Origin: an uncultured Granulosicoccaceae bacterium
GTDB lineage: Bacteria > Pseudomonadota > Gammaproteobacteria > JABXHR01
DNA length: 10,843 nucleotides
NCBI GenBank assembly: GCA_937921805.1
Contig: CAKZUS010000163.1
Location: forward strand, 1 to 10,843
Reading direction: 5' to 3'
Shown here piece after piece: positions 1 through 7,388 of the stretch. The translations under genes were made by a program, and so were the position numbers. Under the pieces are notes generated by a model, which ran no database searches, was not told where the DNA came from, and saw only the letters and a program-made list of their open reading frames with translations. Position 1 is the stretch's first letter, and each line of letters begins with the position of its first letter.

Positions 1-2
1 AT

Positions 3-416
3 TGGATAGCGACCAATATGAAACTCTTGCCGGCTTTGCCGACAGATCATAAGATTGACGATAGATACGATTTATGGGAGCGCACGAGCATGTTGGCAAA
101 ACTCGGTGAACAAATGCGGCGGACCGCGATGCAGGAAGGCCGTGCTGAAGGCTTGGAAAAAGGGTTGGAAGAAGGAATCGAGAAAGGAATCGAGCAGGGG
201 ATCGAAAAAGGGATCGAAGAAGGTGCGATGCAAGCGATGGAGAGCGCCCGTCGTGTTCAAGCCCAACTCTGCATCACTTTGCTGGAAGAGCGCTTCGGAC
301 CACTCAATCGCTTTAGCCAGGGGCGCGTTGATGAGGCGAGCTTTGAAGAGTTGTCGCAGTGGCTACTCAAGCTCCATAAAACCGAGTCCGTACAAGCTTT
401 GCTCGAAGGCGAATAG
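3..416 (+). CDS. Rpn-family nuclease/DUF4351-like protein, C-terminal part (5' end uncertain)
   Basis: The frame is open to the left window edge. The first ATG, at 18, has no convincing ribosome site, so this is probably the 3' end of a longer gene; an internal ATG at 90 sits 9 bases after GGGAG and is an alternative start. Counted from the ATG at 18 (132 aa), residues 45-69 are six Gly-(Leu/Ile)-Glu-X tetrads. A helical segment from about 75 to 132 follows, containing LLEERFGPLNRF. This layout, a Gly/Glu tetrad linker before a short C-terminal domain, is typical of Rpn (PD-(D/E)XK, transposase-like) proteins with a DUF4351 tail. The nuclease domain itself is not visible. Rpn proteins are associated with recombination and are often present in many copies per genome. 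The gene converges on gspF with 6 bases between stop codons. It may be a decayed remnant. Family assignment rests on pattern recognition only. Confidence 0.6.
   Translation, partial: WIATNMKLLPALPTDHKIDDRYDLWERTSMLAKLGEQMRRTAMQEGRAEGLEKGLEEGIEKGIEQGIEKGIEEGAMQAMESARRVQAQLCITLLEERFGPLNRFSQGRVDEASFEELSQWLLKLHKTESVQALLEGE
150..224 (+). repeat. 12-bp in-frame tandem repeat (six Gly-[Leu/Ile]-Glu-X units)
   Basis: Six successive 12-base units, each GGN-(TTG/ATC)-GA(A/G)-(AAA/GAA/CAG), run from 150 to 221 and are closed by a Gly codon at 222-224. The period is four codons, so copy-number change would lengthen or shorten the protein without shifting frame. The units encode GLEK, GLEE, GIEK, GIEQ, GIEK and GIEE. 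Such charged glycine tetrads are common in the linker of Rpn/DUF4351 proteins. Confidence 0.85.
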
Positions 417-422
417 ATCTCC

Positions 423-1655
423 TTACACCAGCTCATTCATCCGCAACATCGGCAGCATCATCGCGATCACAATAGCCATCACGATCACGGCCATTACCAC
501 AATAATGGCCGGCTCTAGAATCACCAAGAGCGTAGAAACCAGACTATTGAGTTCGCGCTCTTGGGTGCGCGAGCCACGTTCGAGCATGTCAGCGAGGGCG
601 CCGCTGGCCTCTCCTGAGGCGATCATGTGCAACAGCATGGGGGGGAAAAGCCCCGTTTTTTGAAGAGCGGCAGACAGGCCGCCTCCTTCGCGCACGCGTT
701 CGGCGCAATGGGCGACGGCGGCGCGCATGGGGCGGTTGATCACCACTTGCGAGGTCACGGCCATGGCGTTGAGCAGCGGCACGCCGGAGCTGGTGAGAAT
801 CGCCAGGGTGCGGGCAAAGCTGGCGGCATTGCTGGCGCGTGCGAGTCGCCCGACCAGTGGCAAGCGCAAGATAAAGCGGTCCCAGCGCATGCGGATAGCA
901 TCGACGCGCAGTAATCGGCGCGAGACGAACACGGCAATGCCTACAGCGATGGCGACCATCCACCAGTAGTTGGCGGTGAAGCTGGAGACGGCGAGCAGGA
1001 TTTGGGTCGGCTGGGGCAGCTCGCGCTGCTGCTGAGCAAAGACATCTACGACATTGGGCACGACGTAGATCATCAGAAAGAGCACGATGGCGAAGGCCAC
1101 AAAGGCAATAATCGAGGGATAGAGCAAGGCTTTTTTGACGGTCGTTTGGATCGCCTGCGCCTCTTCGGTGTAATCGGCGAGCTGTTCGAGCACGCCGTCG
1201 AGCGTGCCGCTGTTCTCCCCTGCCGAGACGGTGGCGCGGTACAGCTCCGGGAAGGCCTGCGGGTATTCGCCCAGCGCATCGGCGAAGGTATAGCCCTCTA
1301 GGACGCGCGAGCGCACGGCGATCATCAGGGCGCGATGGCGCGGTTTTTCGGTTTGATCGCTGACGATCTTGAGCGTCTCTGCCAGGGGCGTGGACGCCGC
1401 AGTAAGGGTCGCGATTTGGCGGGTGAGCAGTGCTAAATCGGCATTGCTGAGGCGCCCGCGAAAGCTGCTGTTCTCGGCGGTACGCGCCGAGTGACTCGCT
1501 TTGCCATCGGGGGATTGTTCGGTCTCGGAGACCTCAATGGGCATCAGCCCTCGGTCGCGCAGCAATTGCCGAGCCTGGCGTGCGGCGTCGGCTTCGATGA
1601 GGCCGCTTTGTTCCTTGCCGTTGGCGCTCATGGCGCGGTAGCTATAGGCGGGCAT
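423..1655 (-). CDS. gspF: Type II secretion system inner-membrane platform protein GspF
   Basis: GspF is the polytopic inner-membrane platform of the type II secretion system. It connects the ATPase GspE with the pseudopilus assembly site. The 410 aa match the usual length of about 400. An N-terminal cytoplasmic part (PAYSYRAMSANGKEQSG) precedes two repeated T2SSF domains, at about residues 72-195 and 275-395. Each carries the family motif, SAGENSGTLDGVLEQLADY at 144-162 and ASGEASGALADMLERGS at 346-362. Hydrophobic segments lie at about 180-203, 230-248 and 375-402, giving the expected three membrane spans. The ATG overlaps the gspE stop by one base (TAATG), which implies translational coupling. 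It is the last gene of the minus-strand run. The DNA beyond its stop holds the convergent Rpn-like gene, so gspG is not adjacent, unlike in most gsp operons. Confidence 0.95.
   Translation of the reverse strand: MPAYSYRAMSANGKEQSGLIEADAARQARQLLRDRGLMPIEVSETEQSPDGKASHSARTAENSSFRGRLSNADLALLTRQIATLTAASTPLAETLKIVSDQTEKPRHRALMIAVRSRVLEGYTFADALGEYPQAFPELYRATVSAGENSGTLDGVLEQLADYTEEAQAIQTTVKKALLYPSIIAFVAFAIVLFLMIYVVPNVVDVFAQQQRELPQPTQILLAVSSFTANYWWMVAIAVGIAVFVSRRLLRVDAIRMRWDRFILRLPLVGRLARASNAASFARTLAILTSSGVPLLNAMAVTSQVVINRPMRAAVAHCAERVREGGGLSAALQKTGLFPPMLLHMIASGEASGALADMLERGSRTQERELNSLVSTLLVILEPAIIVVMAVIVMAIVIAMMLPMLRMNELV
488..511. repeat. Perfect 9-bp inverted repeat near the 3' end of gspF
   Basis: CGGCCATTA (488-496), a 6-base loop (497-502) and TAATGGCCG (503-511) form a perfect GC-rich hairpin. 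It lies within gspF codons for the last membrane helix, about 63 bases before the gspF stop and 72 bases past the Rpn-like stop on the other strand. No T-tract follows on either strand, so it is not a standard intrinsic terminator. Confidence 0.55.
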
Positions 1656-3100
1656 TAGTGTTCTTGCACAATGCGTAGCAGCTCAGACAGCGAGGTCTCG
1701 CCGTTGAGCACTTTGCGCCGTCCGGAGTCACGAATGCCTGGAGACAGGGTGCGGGCGAGGCGTTCGAGGTCTAATTCAGAGGCGCCGTCGTGGATCAGTC
1801 GGCGCATTTCGCTGTCGATAGCGATGACTTCGTAGATGCCTGTGCGCCCTTGATAGCCGGTGTGGTTACAGGCTTCACAGGCTTGCGGTTGGTAGATGGT
1901 GGCGGGCTGCTCCAGCCCTAACCAGCGCATCTCGGCCGCATCGGTGATGCGGGGCGTTTTGCAGCCGCAGAGCTGGCGCAATAGGCGCTGGGCGACGATG
2001 CCCACTAAGCTCGATGAAAGCAGAAACGGCTCAATACCCATATCGCGCAAACGCGTAATAGCGCCCACTGCCGTGTTCGTGTGCAGGGTGGAGAGCACCA
2101 TATGACCGGTGAGCGAAGCCTGTACGGCGATCTCGGCAGTCTCTAAGTCGCGAATCTCCCCCACCATGACGATATCTGGATCTTGGCGCAAAATCGCGCG
2201 CAAGCCCCGCGCGAAATCTAGTTCGACTTTGCTATTGATCTGGGTTTGACCAATGCCTTCGATAAAGTACTCAATCGGATCTTCGACCGTGAGGATGGTG
2301 CTGCGCTGGTTATTCAGCCGCGCTAATGCCGCGTACAAAGAGGTCGTTTTTCCCGACCCTGTGGGGCCGGTGACCAGCAAAATGCCGTGCGGTGTGGCGA
2401 GAATGCGCTTGAGCGAAGCCAGCGCGCCTTCATCCATACCGAGTCGATTGAGGTCTAGGCGCCCCGCTTGTTTGTCCAGCAGTCGCATGACCACGCGCTC
2501 CCCATGCCCCGAAGGCAGGGTCGAAACGCGAACGTCTACGGGCCTTCCCGCGACGCGTAGCGAGATACGCCCGTCTTGTGGAATGCGCTTTTCGGCGATG
2601 TCGAGCTGGGCCATGACCTTGATCCGGGAGGTGAGCAGCGGCGCCAAGGTTTGTGGCAGTGACAGTAGCTCGCGCATCACCCCGTCGAGTCGGTAGCGGA
2701 CTTTGAGCGATTTCTCGAATGGCTCGACGTGCACGTCCGAGGCATTATGCCGCACCGCCTCGGTGAGCATGGCGTTGATCAAACGAATCGCGGGAGCCTC
2801 GTCTTGCGAGGCCATGAGGTCTTCGGGTTCGACGGAGGCCGCTAGCTCTTTGAGATCGAGATCCTCGCCGATGTCGGCGAGGACTTCGGCGCTGCCGCTT
2901 TGCTGATAGTGGCGGGCAAGCAGCTCGTCGAAGTCCTCTTCGTTGGCGACCTCGGTACGTTGCGGCACGCCGCCAACGCGGCAGGCTTCGAGCAGCGCGT
3001 CAGTGCTGGTATTGGCGCGGTGCACCATCACCTGTTGCCCGTCCTCGTCGCGCACGATCATCACGCCGTGACGACTCGCAAAGCTATACGACACGCTCAC
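1655..3100 (-). CDS. gspE: Type II secretion system ATPase GspE
   Basis: GspE is the cytoplasmic AAA-like secretion ATPase that powers pseudopilus assembly; it normally docks through GspL and GspF. The 481 aa fit the family. Residues 1-75 resemble the N1 domain, and the N2E region with SDVHVEPF lies at 121-128. Walker A is GPTGSGKT at 245-252, the Asp box VEDPIEY at 272-278, Walker B with DPDIVMVGEIRD at 307-318, and the His box LTGHMVLSTLHTN at 330-342. A zinc-type cysteine module follows (C378, C380, C408, C411) with ACNHTGYQGRTGIYE. The first half is CxC where most relatives have CxxC; I confirmed this from the codons TGC GGC TGC. The start is GTG at 3100, inside a 4-base GTGA overlap with the gspD stop, so translation is probably coupled. 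No later ATG preserves the N-terminal domain. Confidence 0.96.
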   Translation of the reverse strand: MSVSYSFASRHGVMIVRDEDGQQVMVHRANTSTDALLEACRVGGVPQRTEVANEEDFDELLARHYQQSGSAEVLADIGEDLDLKELAASVEPEDLMASQDEAPAIRLINAMLTEAVRHNASDVHVEPFEKSLKVRYRLDGVMRELLSLPQTLAPLLTSRIKVMAQLDIAEKRIPQDGRISLRVAGRPVDVRVSTLPSGHGERVVMRLLDKQAGRLDLNRLGMDEGALASLKRILATPHGILLVTGPTGSGKTTSLYAALARLNNQRSTILTVEDPIEYFIEGIGQTQINSKVELDFARGLRAILRQDPDIVMVGEIRDLETAEIAVQASLTGHMVLSTLHTNTAVGAITRLRDMGIEPFLLSSSLVGIVAQRLLRQLCGCKTPRITDAAEMRWLGLEQPATIYQPQACEACNHTGYQGRTGIYEVIAIDSEMRRLIHDGASELDLERLARTLSPGIRDSGRRKVLNGETSLSELLRIVQEH

Positions 3101-5055
3101 TGTGTGATGGCCCCCAGAGCGTCCGCATCGGGTGCATAGCGCAGCACCAACTCGGGCAGCAGGGGGAAGTTATTCTTGATCAGGCTGCGTGAATCCGAGC
3201 CTTGCATCAACTGTTGTGCGCGAATGTAGTTGTACTTGCGATTGCTCAACACAGTGCCGGTGGCTGCGTCGCGCAGGATGGCCGGTTTGATAAAGATCAT
3301 CAGCGAGCGGCGTTCACTATCGCCTTGGCGGTAGGTGAACAAATCCCCGACAACGGGTAATTCGCTCAGTCCAGGGACTTTGGAAAACTGGTCTTTCTTC
3401 TTTTGCTCGGTCAGACCGCTGATGACCAGGGTTTGCCCGTCTTCGATTAAGACAGTAGTTTTGACCGAGCGCTTGCTGGTGGCCAAGTCTTGAGCCTCGG
3501 CGACCACTTCGATATCGGAGACCTCTTGCTCGATTTGCAGCTTGACCGTGTTGCCTTCGTTGATCTGGGGTTTGATTTTCAGCGAGATACCGACGTCGCG
3601 TCGCTCGATTGTTTGAAAGGGATTGCCGCTGCTATTGGTTTGCGTGCCAGTGATAAAGGGCACGTTACGGCCTACGATAAATTCCGCTTCTTGGTTGTCC
3701 ATTGTGACCAAGCTGGGCGTCGAGAGAATGTTATTGCTGCTATCGCCGGCAATCGCGCGTAGCAGCGCCCCGAAGTCTACGGTGCCGCTGGTGCCCCCGA
3801 TAACGCTCGTGAGGCCGCTGCCTAGGTTTGTGCTATCGGCAACGGCGCCGAGTAAAGAGGTCGCGGCGCCATTGAGATTGCTCAAGATTGCGGCGCCGGT
3901 ATTATTATCGACGGCGCCAAAATTAATCCCCAGCTCACGGCTGGTGCTCTCGGAGACATCGGCAATGATCGCTTCGACTAGCACCTGGGCACGGCGGATA
4001 TCGAGCTGGCGCACGACGGCGAGCACGTTTTTCATCTCGTCGGGGGGCGCGGTGATAATCAAGGCATTGGTTTGCTCGTCGGCCTGGATATCCACATCGC
4101 TGCGCCCCGAGCTGGAGCGCTGTGGCGCAATGCTCGCACCGTCACCATCCGCCCCACTGACGCCTACTTGTGCTTGCCCCGCACTCACGCCGCGCAGAAT
4201 GTCTGCCATGAGCTGGGCTTCGGCATAGCGCAGATACACGACCTGGGTATTACCGCCGGTCTCGACAGGGGTGTCGAGGCGACGAATCAGCTCGACACTG
4301 CTAGCGCGAGCTTCTTGATCACCGCTGACCAGCACGGCATTGATACGGTCATCGGCGGCGAGGCGTACCCCGCTAGGATCGCCAGGCTGCGCGGCCTGGG
4401 GTTGGAGGGCGCTGACAATCCGCACAATCTCACCAGCAGAGGCGTGTCGCAAGGGCACTACGTCAATATCGCTGTTATCACCGATGTCGATGATTTGGAT
4501 GATGCTTTGCAGGCGATTAATATTCGATGCGCGGTCCGTGATGATCAGCGAGTTGGTGGCGGTGTAGGCGGCGAGATGGCCTTGTTGTGGCACCAGGGGG
4601 CGCAGAATGGGGACGAGCTGCGAAGCGGGGACGTGTTTGATGCGAAACACATGGGTAACGAGATCGTCACTGGTGTTGTTGGCGTCGTCGTCGAAGCTAT
4701 TAATCGGGCCTTGTTTGGCGACAACCTCAGGGACAATTTTGATGACCTCACCGGCCGGTACCGCCGCGAAGCCGTGCACTTGCAGCACCGAGAGAAACAC
4801 CTCGTAGAACTCGTCGCTCGCGACCGGCGTATTGGCGATGACGGTAACGCGCGCTTTGACGCGTGGATCGACAACAAAGTTGCGTCCCGTATAGCGCGCC
4901 ACGGCGCCAATGAGCGATTGGATATCGACATTGCTGAAGTTGGGTGTGAAGTTCTCGCCCTCCAAGGGCAGTGACGAGTCGGTGTTCTGCTGCGCTGAGG
5001 CACTGCCCAGTATGCACAAGCTCAGAACGAAGCAGCGGAAGAGCAAGTTAATCAT
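3097..5055 (-). CDS. gspD: Type II secretion system outer-membrane secretin GspD
   Basis: GspD forms the multimeric outer-membrane channel through which folded exoproteins leave the periplasm. The 652 aa are close to the family norm. A signal peptide (INLLFRCFVLSLCILGSASA) is seen, with likely cleavage after residue 21 and no lipobox. The periplasmic N0 domain spans about 32-110, N1 132-190, N2 195-262 and N3 268-355, the last containing a Gly/Ser-rich loop at 296-320. EAIIADVSE at 361-369 leads into the secretin core, about 425-595. Core hallmarks are VGRNVPFITGT at 461-471, LVISGLTEQ at 543-551 and VPGLSELPVVGDLF at 560-573. The remaining 55 residues may form an S-domain for a pilotin. The ATG at 5055 follows GAGGA, which overlaps the gspC stop. 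The gap to gspC is 6 bases, and the stop overlaps the gspE GTG. Confidence 0.97.
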   Translation of the reverse strand: MINLLFRCFVLSLCILGSASAQQNTDSSLPLEGENFTPNFSNVDIQSLIGAVARYTGRNFVVDPRVKARVTVIANTPVASDEFYEVFLSVLQVHGFAAVPAGEVIKIVPEVVAKQGPINSFDDDANNTSDDLVTHVFRIKHVPASQLVPILRPLVPQQGHLAAYTATNSLIITDRASNINRLQSIIQIIDIGDNSDIDVVPLRHASAGEIVRIVSALQPQAAQPGDPSGVRLAADDRINAVLVSGDQEARASSVELIRRLDTPVETGGNTQVVYLRYAEAQLMADILRGVSAGQAQVGVSGADGDGASIAPQRSSSGRSDVDIQADEQTNALIITAPPDEMKNVLAVVRQLDIRRAQVLVEAIIADVSESTSRELGINFGAVDNNTGAAILSNLNGAATSLLGAVADSTNLGSGLTSVIGGTSGTVDFGALLRAIAGDSSNNILSTPSLVTMDNQEAEFIVGRNVPFITGTQTNSSGNPFQTIERRDVGISLKIKPQINEGNTVKLQIEQEVSDIEVVAEAQDLATSKRSVKTTVLIEDGQTLVISGLTEQKKKDQFSKVPGLSELPVVGDLFTYRQGDSERRSLMIFIKPAILRDAATGTVLSNRKYNYIRAQQLMQGSDSRSLIKNNFPLLPELVLRYAPDADALGAITQ

Positions 5056-5061
5056 GTGTCC

Positions 5062-6036
5062 TCATTGCAAGGAAACGCTGATCGGGATTTGAGCCCCGCC
5101 TCGGCGTACGGTGAGTTGGAGGTTGTCGGCGGTCATCAGCGTGCGCATGGCGTTGATACCACGGCGTTGGCTGGTGAGGTCGATGCCATTGATTTGGGTG
5201 ACGACATCGCCGCCTTGAATGCCATATTGTTCTAAGACGCCGCCGCTTTGTTTGGGGCTGAGCCGGTAGCCGATAGTGCGGCCATTTTCGCGCACTGGAG
5301 CGACGGACATCAGCTGGCCAATCGCACGGGGATTTTGTGCCAGATAGTCGCGCAGCGCGCCGGGAGATTCGGGGAGGGCAATCGTGGCACCATTGTCTTG
5401 GATGGTGAGCGGTCTGCTGCTAGGCTGAGGGGATTGCCGACTGGCGGTGAAATTGGATGTGCCGGATGCGCCGGAGGCATTAGAGCCGACTGAAGGCCCC
5501 GACGAGGGGCTAGAGGTGGCGACATTGATGGGGGCGGCATCAATGGGCATGGGAACTTCTTCGATTTGCCCGCGATTGTCGATCAGCACGCGATCACTGC
5601 GCACTTCTGCGAGCGTGGCGCCACTGTTGCCGATGCGGTCACCGATTCCAAAAACAGATTCAGTGTTGCCATCGACGCGCAAAATTGCATAAGACTTGGC
5701 GCTTGTACTAAACGCCAATACGCCGCTGAGTTTGATGTTCAGGCGTGTGGGGCGTACGGGCTCAGGGGGCTTGATGGCTACTTTCTTGGGGGCTTCGGTC
5801 TTGGCCTGTAGCGACCCAAAGGGCGCGGCGCCAATCAGGCTCTGTATGCCATCATGCGCCACGGCGGCAGCGGCGCTCACGGCACCGGGGGTCGAGAGCG
5901 CCGCTTGAGTTGGCATAGGGGCGGGGGCCGGCAGCCACGCCAATGCCAGCACTGCCAACCAATGCCCACTGACCACCGCAGCGCCCGCAGCCACGAGTGC
6001 GGCGGCGCCGTGATTGAGTCGCGTCGCAACGCTCAC
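5062..6036 (-). CDS. gspC: Type II secretion system inner-membrane clamp protein GspC
   Basis: GspC is a bitopic inner-membrane protein that links the platform to the secretin and helps select substrates. The 324 aa show the expected order. A short cytoplasmic N-terminus is followed by one membrane helix (about residues 12-34) and an Ala/Pro-rich stretch. The HR domain spans about 68-165, with LNIKLSGVLAFS at 99-110 and VFGIGDRIG at 128-136. A Ser/Gly-rich linker covers about 172-208. A PDZ domain fills 235-324 with SGGVLEQYGIQGGDVVTQING, the classic GspC PDZ signature. The start is GTG at 6036, embedded in a 4-base GTGA overlap with the yggT stop. I see no ribosome site, so expression may depend on coupling to yggT. 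gspD follows after 6 bases. This ties the secretion genes directly to the upstream housekeeping run. Confidence 0.93.
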   Translation of the reverse strand: MSVATRLNHGAAALVAAGAAVVSGHWLAVLALAWLPAPAPMPTQAALSTPGAVSAAAAVAHDGIQSLIGAAPFGSLQAKTEAPKKVAIKPPEPVRPTRLNIKLSGVLAFSTSAKSYAILRVDGNTESVFGIGDRIGNSGATLAEVRSDRVLIDNRGQIEEVPMPIDAAPINVATSSPSSGPSVGSNASGASGTSNFTASRQSPQPSSRPLTIQDNGATIALPESPGALRDYLAQNPRAIGQLMSVAPVRENGRTIGYRLSPKQSGGVLEQYGIQGGDVVTQINGIDLTSQRRGINAMRTLMTADNLQLTVRRGGAQIPISVSLQ

Positions 6037-6575
6037 GAAAGCAAAATCAGCACGACTTGCAAACTGATGATCGCGGCCAGCGGCGAGAGATCGATCCCCG
6101 ATACCGGGGGGATGAAGCGTCGAAAGGGCGCGAGCACGGGGGCCGTGATTTGGTTGAGCAGTTGTACGACAGGGTTGCGCGGATCAGGATTGACCCAGCT
6201 CAGCAAGGCCTGGACGACGAGCGAGAACATGAGGATGTAGACCAGCGTGCGCAGGACGTCGATCACGGCGTAGGGAAGCAGTAGCAAGGGGCTGACTGGT
6301 TCTCCGCTGCCGATAAAGGTCAAAATGAAAAACTTAAGCAAAGTCAGTACAATAGCGAAGATCAATGCCGCCCAATCTTGACCGAACAGGCGCGGGATCA
6401 CTGCGCGCATCGGGGCGAGTAAGGGGTCGGTGACGCGCAGAATAAATTGCGCCAAAGGATGGTAGTAATCCACCCTGACTGCTTGGATGATGAAGCGCAG
6501 TAAGACGACTAAGATGTATAAATCAAAGACGGTTTCGATCAAAAACGCGAGCGCGTTCACGCCAGAATTACCCAT
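6033..6575 (-). CDS. yggT: YggT family integral membrane protein
   Basis: This is a small membrane protein of 180 aa with two copies of the YGGT domain, at about residues 10-80 and 105-178. Each copy has the hallmark of hydrophobic helix, polar turn and Pro-rich loop: ILRVTDPLLAPMRAVIP at 45-61 and LLNQITAPVLAPFRRFIPP at 138-156. About four hydrophobic helices are visible. In E. coli YggT has been linked to osmotic or ion stress tolerance; the molecular role is not settled. The ATG follows the proC stop with no gap (TAAATG) and has GGGA 7 bases upstream. Its own stop overlaps the GTG of gspC. The yggS-proC-yggT association is widespread in gammaproteobacteria. Confidence 0.93.
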   Translation of the reverse strand: MGNSGVNALAFLIETVFDLYILVVLLRFIIQAVRVDYYHPLAQFILRVTDPLLAPMRAVIPRLFGQDWAALIFAIVLTLLKFFILTFIGSGEPVSPLLLLPYAVIDVLRTLVYILMFSLVVQALLSWVNPDPRNPVVQLLNQITAPVLAPFRRFIPPVSGIDLSPLAAIISLQVVLILLS

Positions 6576-7388
6576 TTATTTTCCCAACTGCTCAGCGAGC
6601 GTTTGTGCACGGTGTTGCGCTGCCTGCATCGTACTGTGCATCAGGCGAGCAAGATCTTGTTCTAAAACTTCGAGCGCCGCCTCTGTGGTGCCTCCTGGCG
6701 AAGTGACGGCTATGCGTAATGCATCGGGGGTTTGCCCACTTTCCTTAAGCATTCGTCCTGCGCCATAAGCGGTTTGCACGGCGAGCTGGGCCGCGATATC
6801 TGCACTGAGGCCCATCTGCTGCGCGCAGCGTTGCATGGTTTCGACAAGGTGAAAGAAATAGGCTGGACCGCTGCCCGAGAGCGCGGTGACGATATCGATA
6901 TGCGCCTCGTCCTCGACCCATGCGACTTCGCCTACGGCTTCCATGATGCGAGCGGCTAGCTCGCGTTGGGCGTCGCCCACTTGGGCATTGGCGTAGAGTG
7001 CGCTGGCGCCTGCACCCAGCAGCGCGGGGGTATTAGGCATGCAGCGCACCATCGGTAGCGCCCGCCCGATGCCCTGTTGTAGTGTTTCCAGGGGCAGCCC
7101 CGCAGCGATGCTGATCAGCAAAGGCGAGTGCTCGCTGTTGCGCAAACCCTCAAGCACGCTGAGCATAACCTGGGGTTTGACGGCGAGCAGGCAGACATCG
7201 ACTTCAGCAAAGACCTCCAGGTTGCTGTGCGTCGTGCGCACCTGCAGGTCGGCTTCGAGCGCGCTCAAACAATCGGCATTGATGTCGGCGACCAGCACAC
7301 GGTCGGCGCGCTGCCCTTTGTCGAGCAGCCCCCCGATGATGCTGCGTGCCATATTGCCACCGCCGATAAACCCCATCTTGATCGTCAT
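6576..7388 (-). CDS. proC: Pyrroline-5-carboxylate reductase
   Basis: ProC reduces 1-pyrroline-5-carboxylate to L-proline with NAD(P)H, the last step of proline synthesis in the cytoplasm. At 270 aa it has the usual length. The dinucleotide-binding Rossmann motif GFIGGGNMARSIIGGL spans residues 6-21. LAVKPQ is at 68-73, MVRCMPNTPALLGAG at 113-127, and the dimer/active-site signature ALSGSGPAYFF at 169-179. VTSPGGTTEAALEVLE at 228-243 matches the family C-terminal helix region. The ATG shares the 4-base ATGA overlap with the tal stop, and the TAA is immediately followed by the yggT ATG, so it sits inside a coupled operon. No key residue appears to be missing. Confidence 0.97.
   Translation of the reverse strand: MTIKMGFIGGGNMARSIIGGLLDKGQRADRVLVADINADCLSALEADLQVRTTHSNLEVFAEVDVCLLAVKPQVMLSVLEGLRNSEHSPLLISIAAGLPLETLQQGIGRALPMVRCMPNTPALLGAGASALYANAQVGDAQRELAARIMEAVGEVAWVEDEAHIDIVTALSGSGPAYFFHLVETMQRCAQQMGLSADIAAQLAVQTAYGAGRMLKESGQTPDALRIAVTSPGGTTEAALEVLEQDLARLMHSTMQAAQHRAQTLAEQLGK

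Noticed and set aside
1..416. Insertion sequence or complete transposase at the left edge
   Set aside because: No terminal inverted repeats or target duplication can be seen, and the catalytic domain is outside the window; only an Rpn-like C-terminus is supported.
380..430. Intrinsic terminator between the convergent Rpn-like gene and gspF
   Set aside because: No stem followed by a T-run is visible on either strand in this stretch.
423..487. Repeated ATCAC/GCCAT strings in gspF
   Set aside because: They reflect Val/Ile/Ala/Met codons of the last membrane helix rather than a separate repeat element.
55..663. 202-codon plus-strand frame spanning the Rpn/gspF junction
   Set aside because: It is a shadow: it overlaps the tandem-repeat gene in another frame and runs antisense through gspF; the product is Arg/Ser-rich with no domain.
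4261..4278. Inverted repeat CTCGACA-GGGG-TGTCGAG inside gspD
   Set aside because: The 7-bp stem is coding for the Arg-Leu-Asp-Thr-Pro-Val segment between N2 and N3. There is no T-tract and no gene boundary nearby, so chance is the simplest reading.
4072..4974. 300-codon open frame on the plus strand opposite gspD
   Set aside because: It lies wholly inside the clear secretin gene, its translation matches no family I recognise, and long antisense frames are expected in GC-rich DNA.
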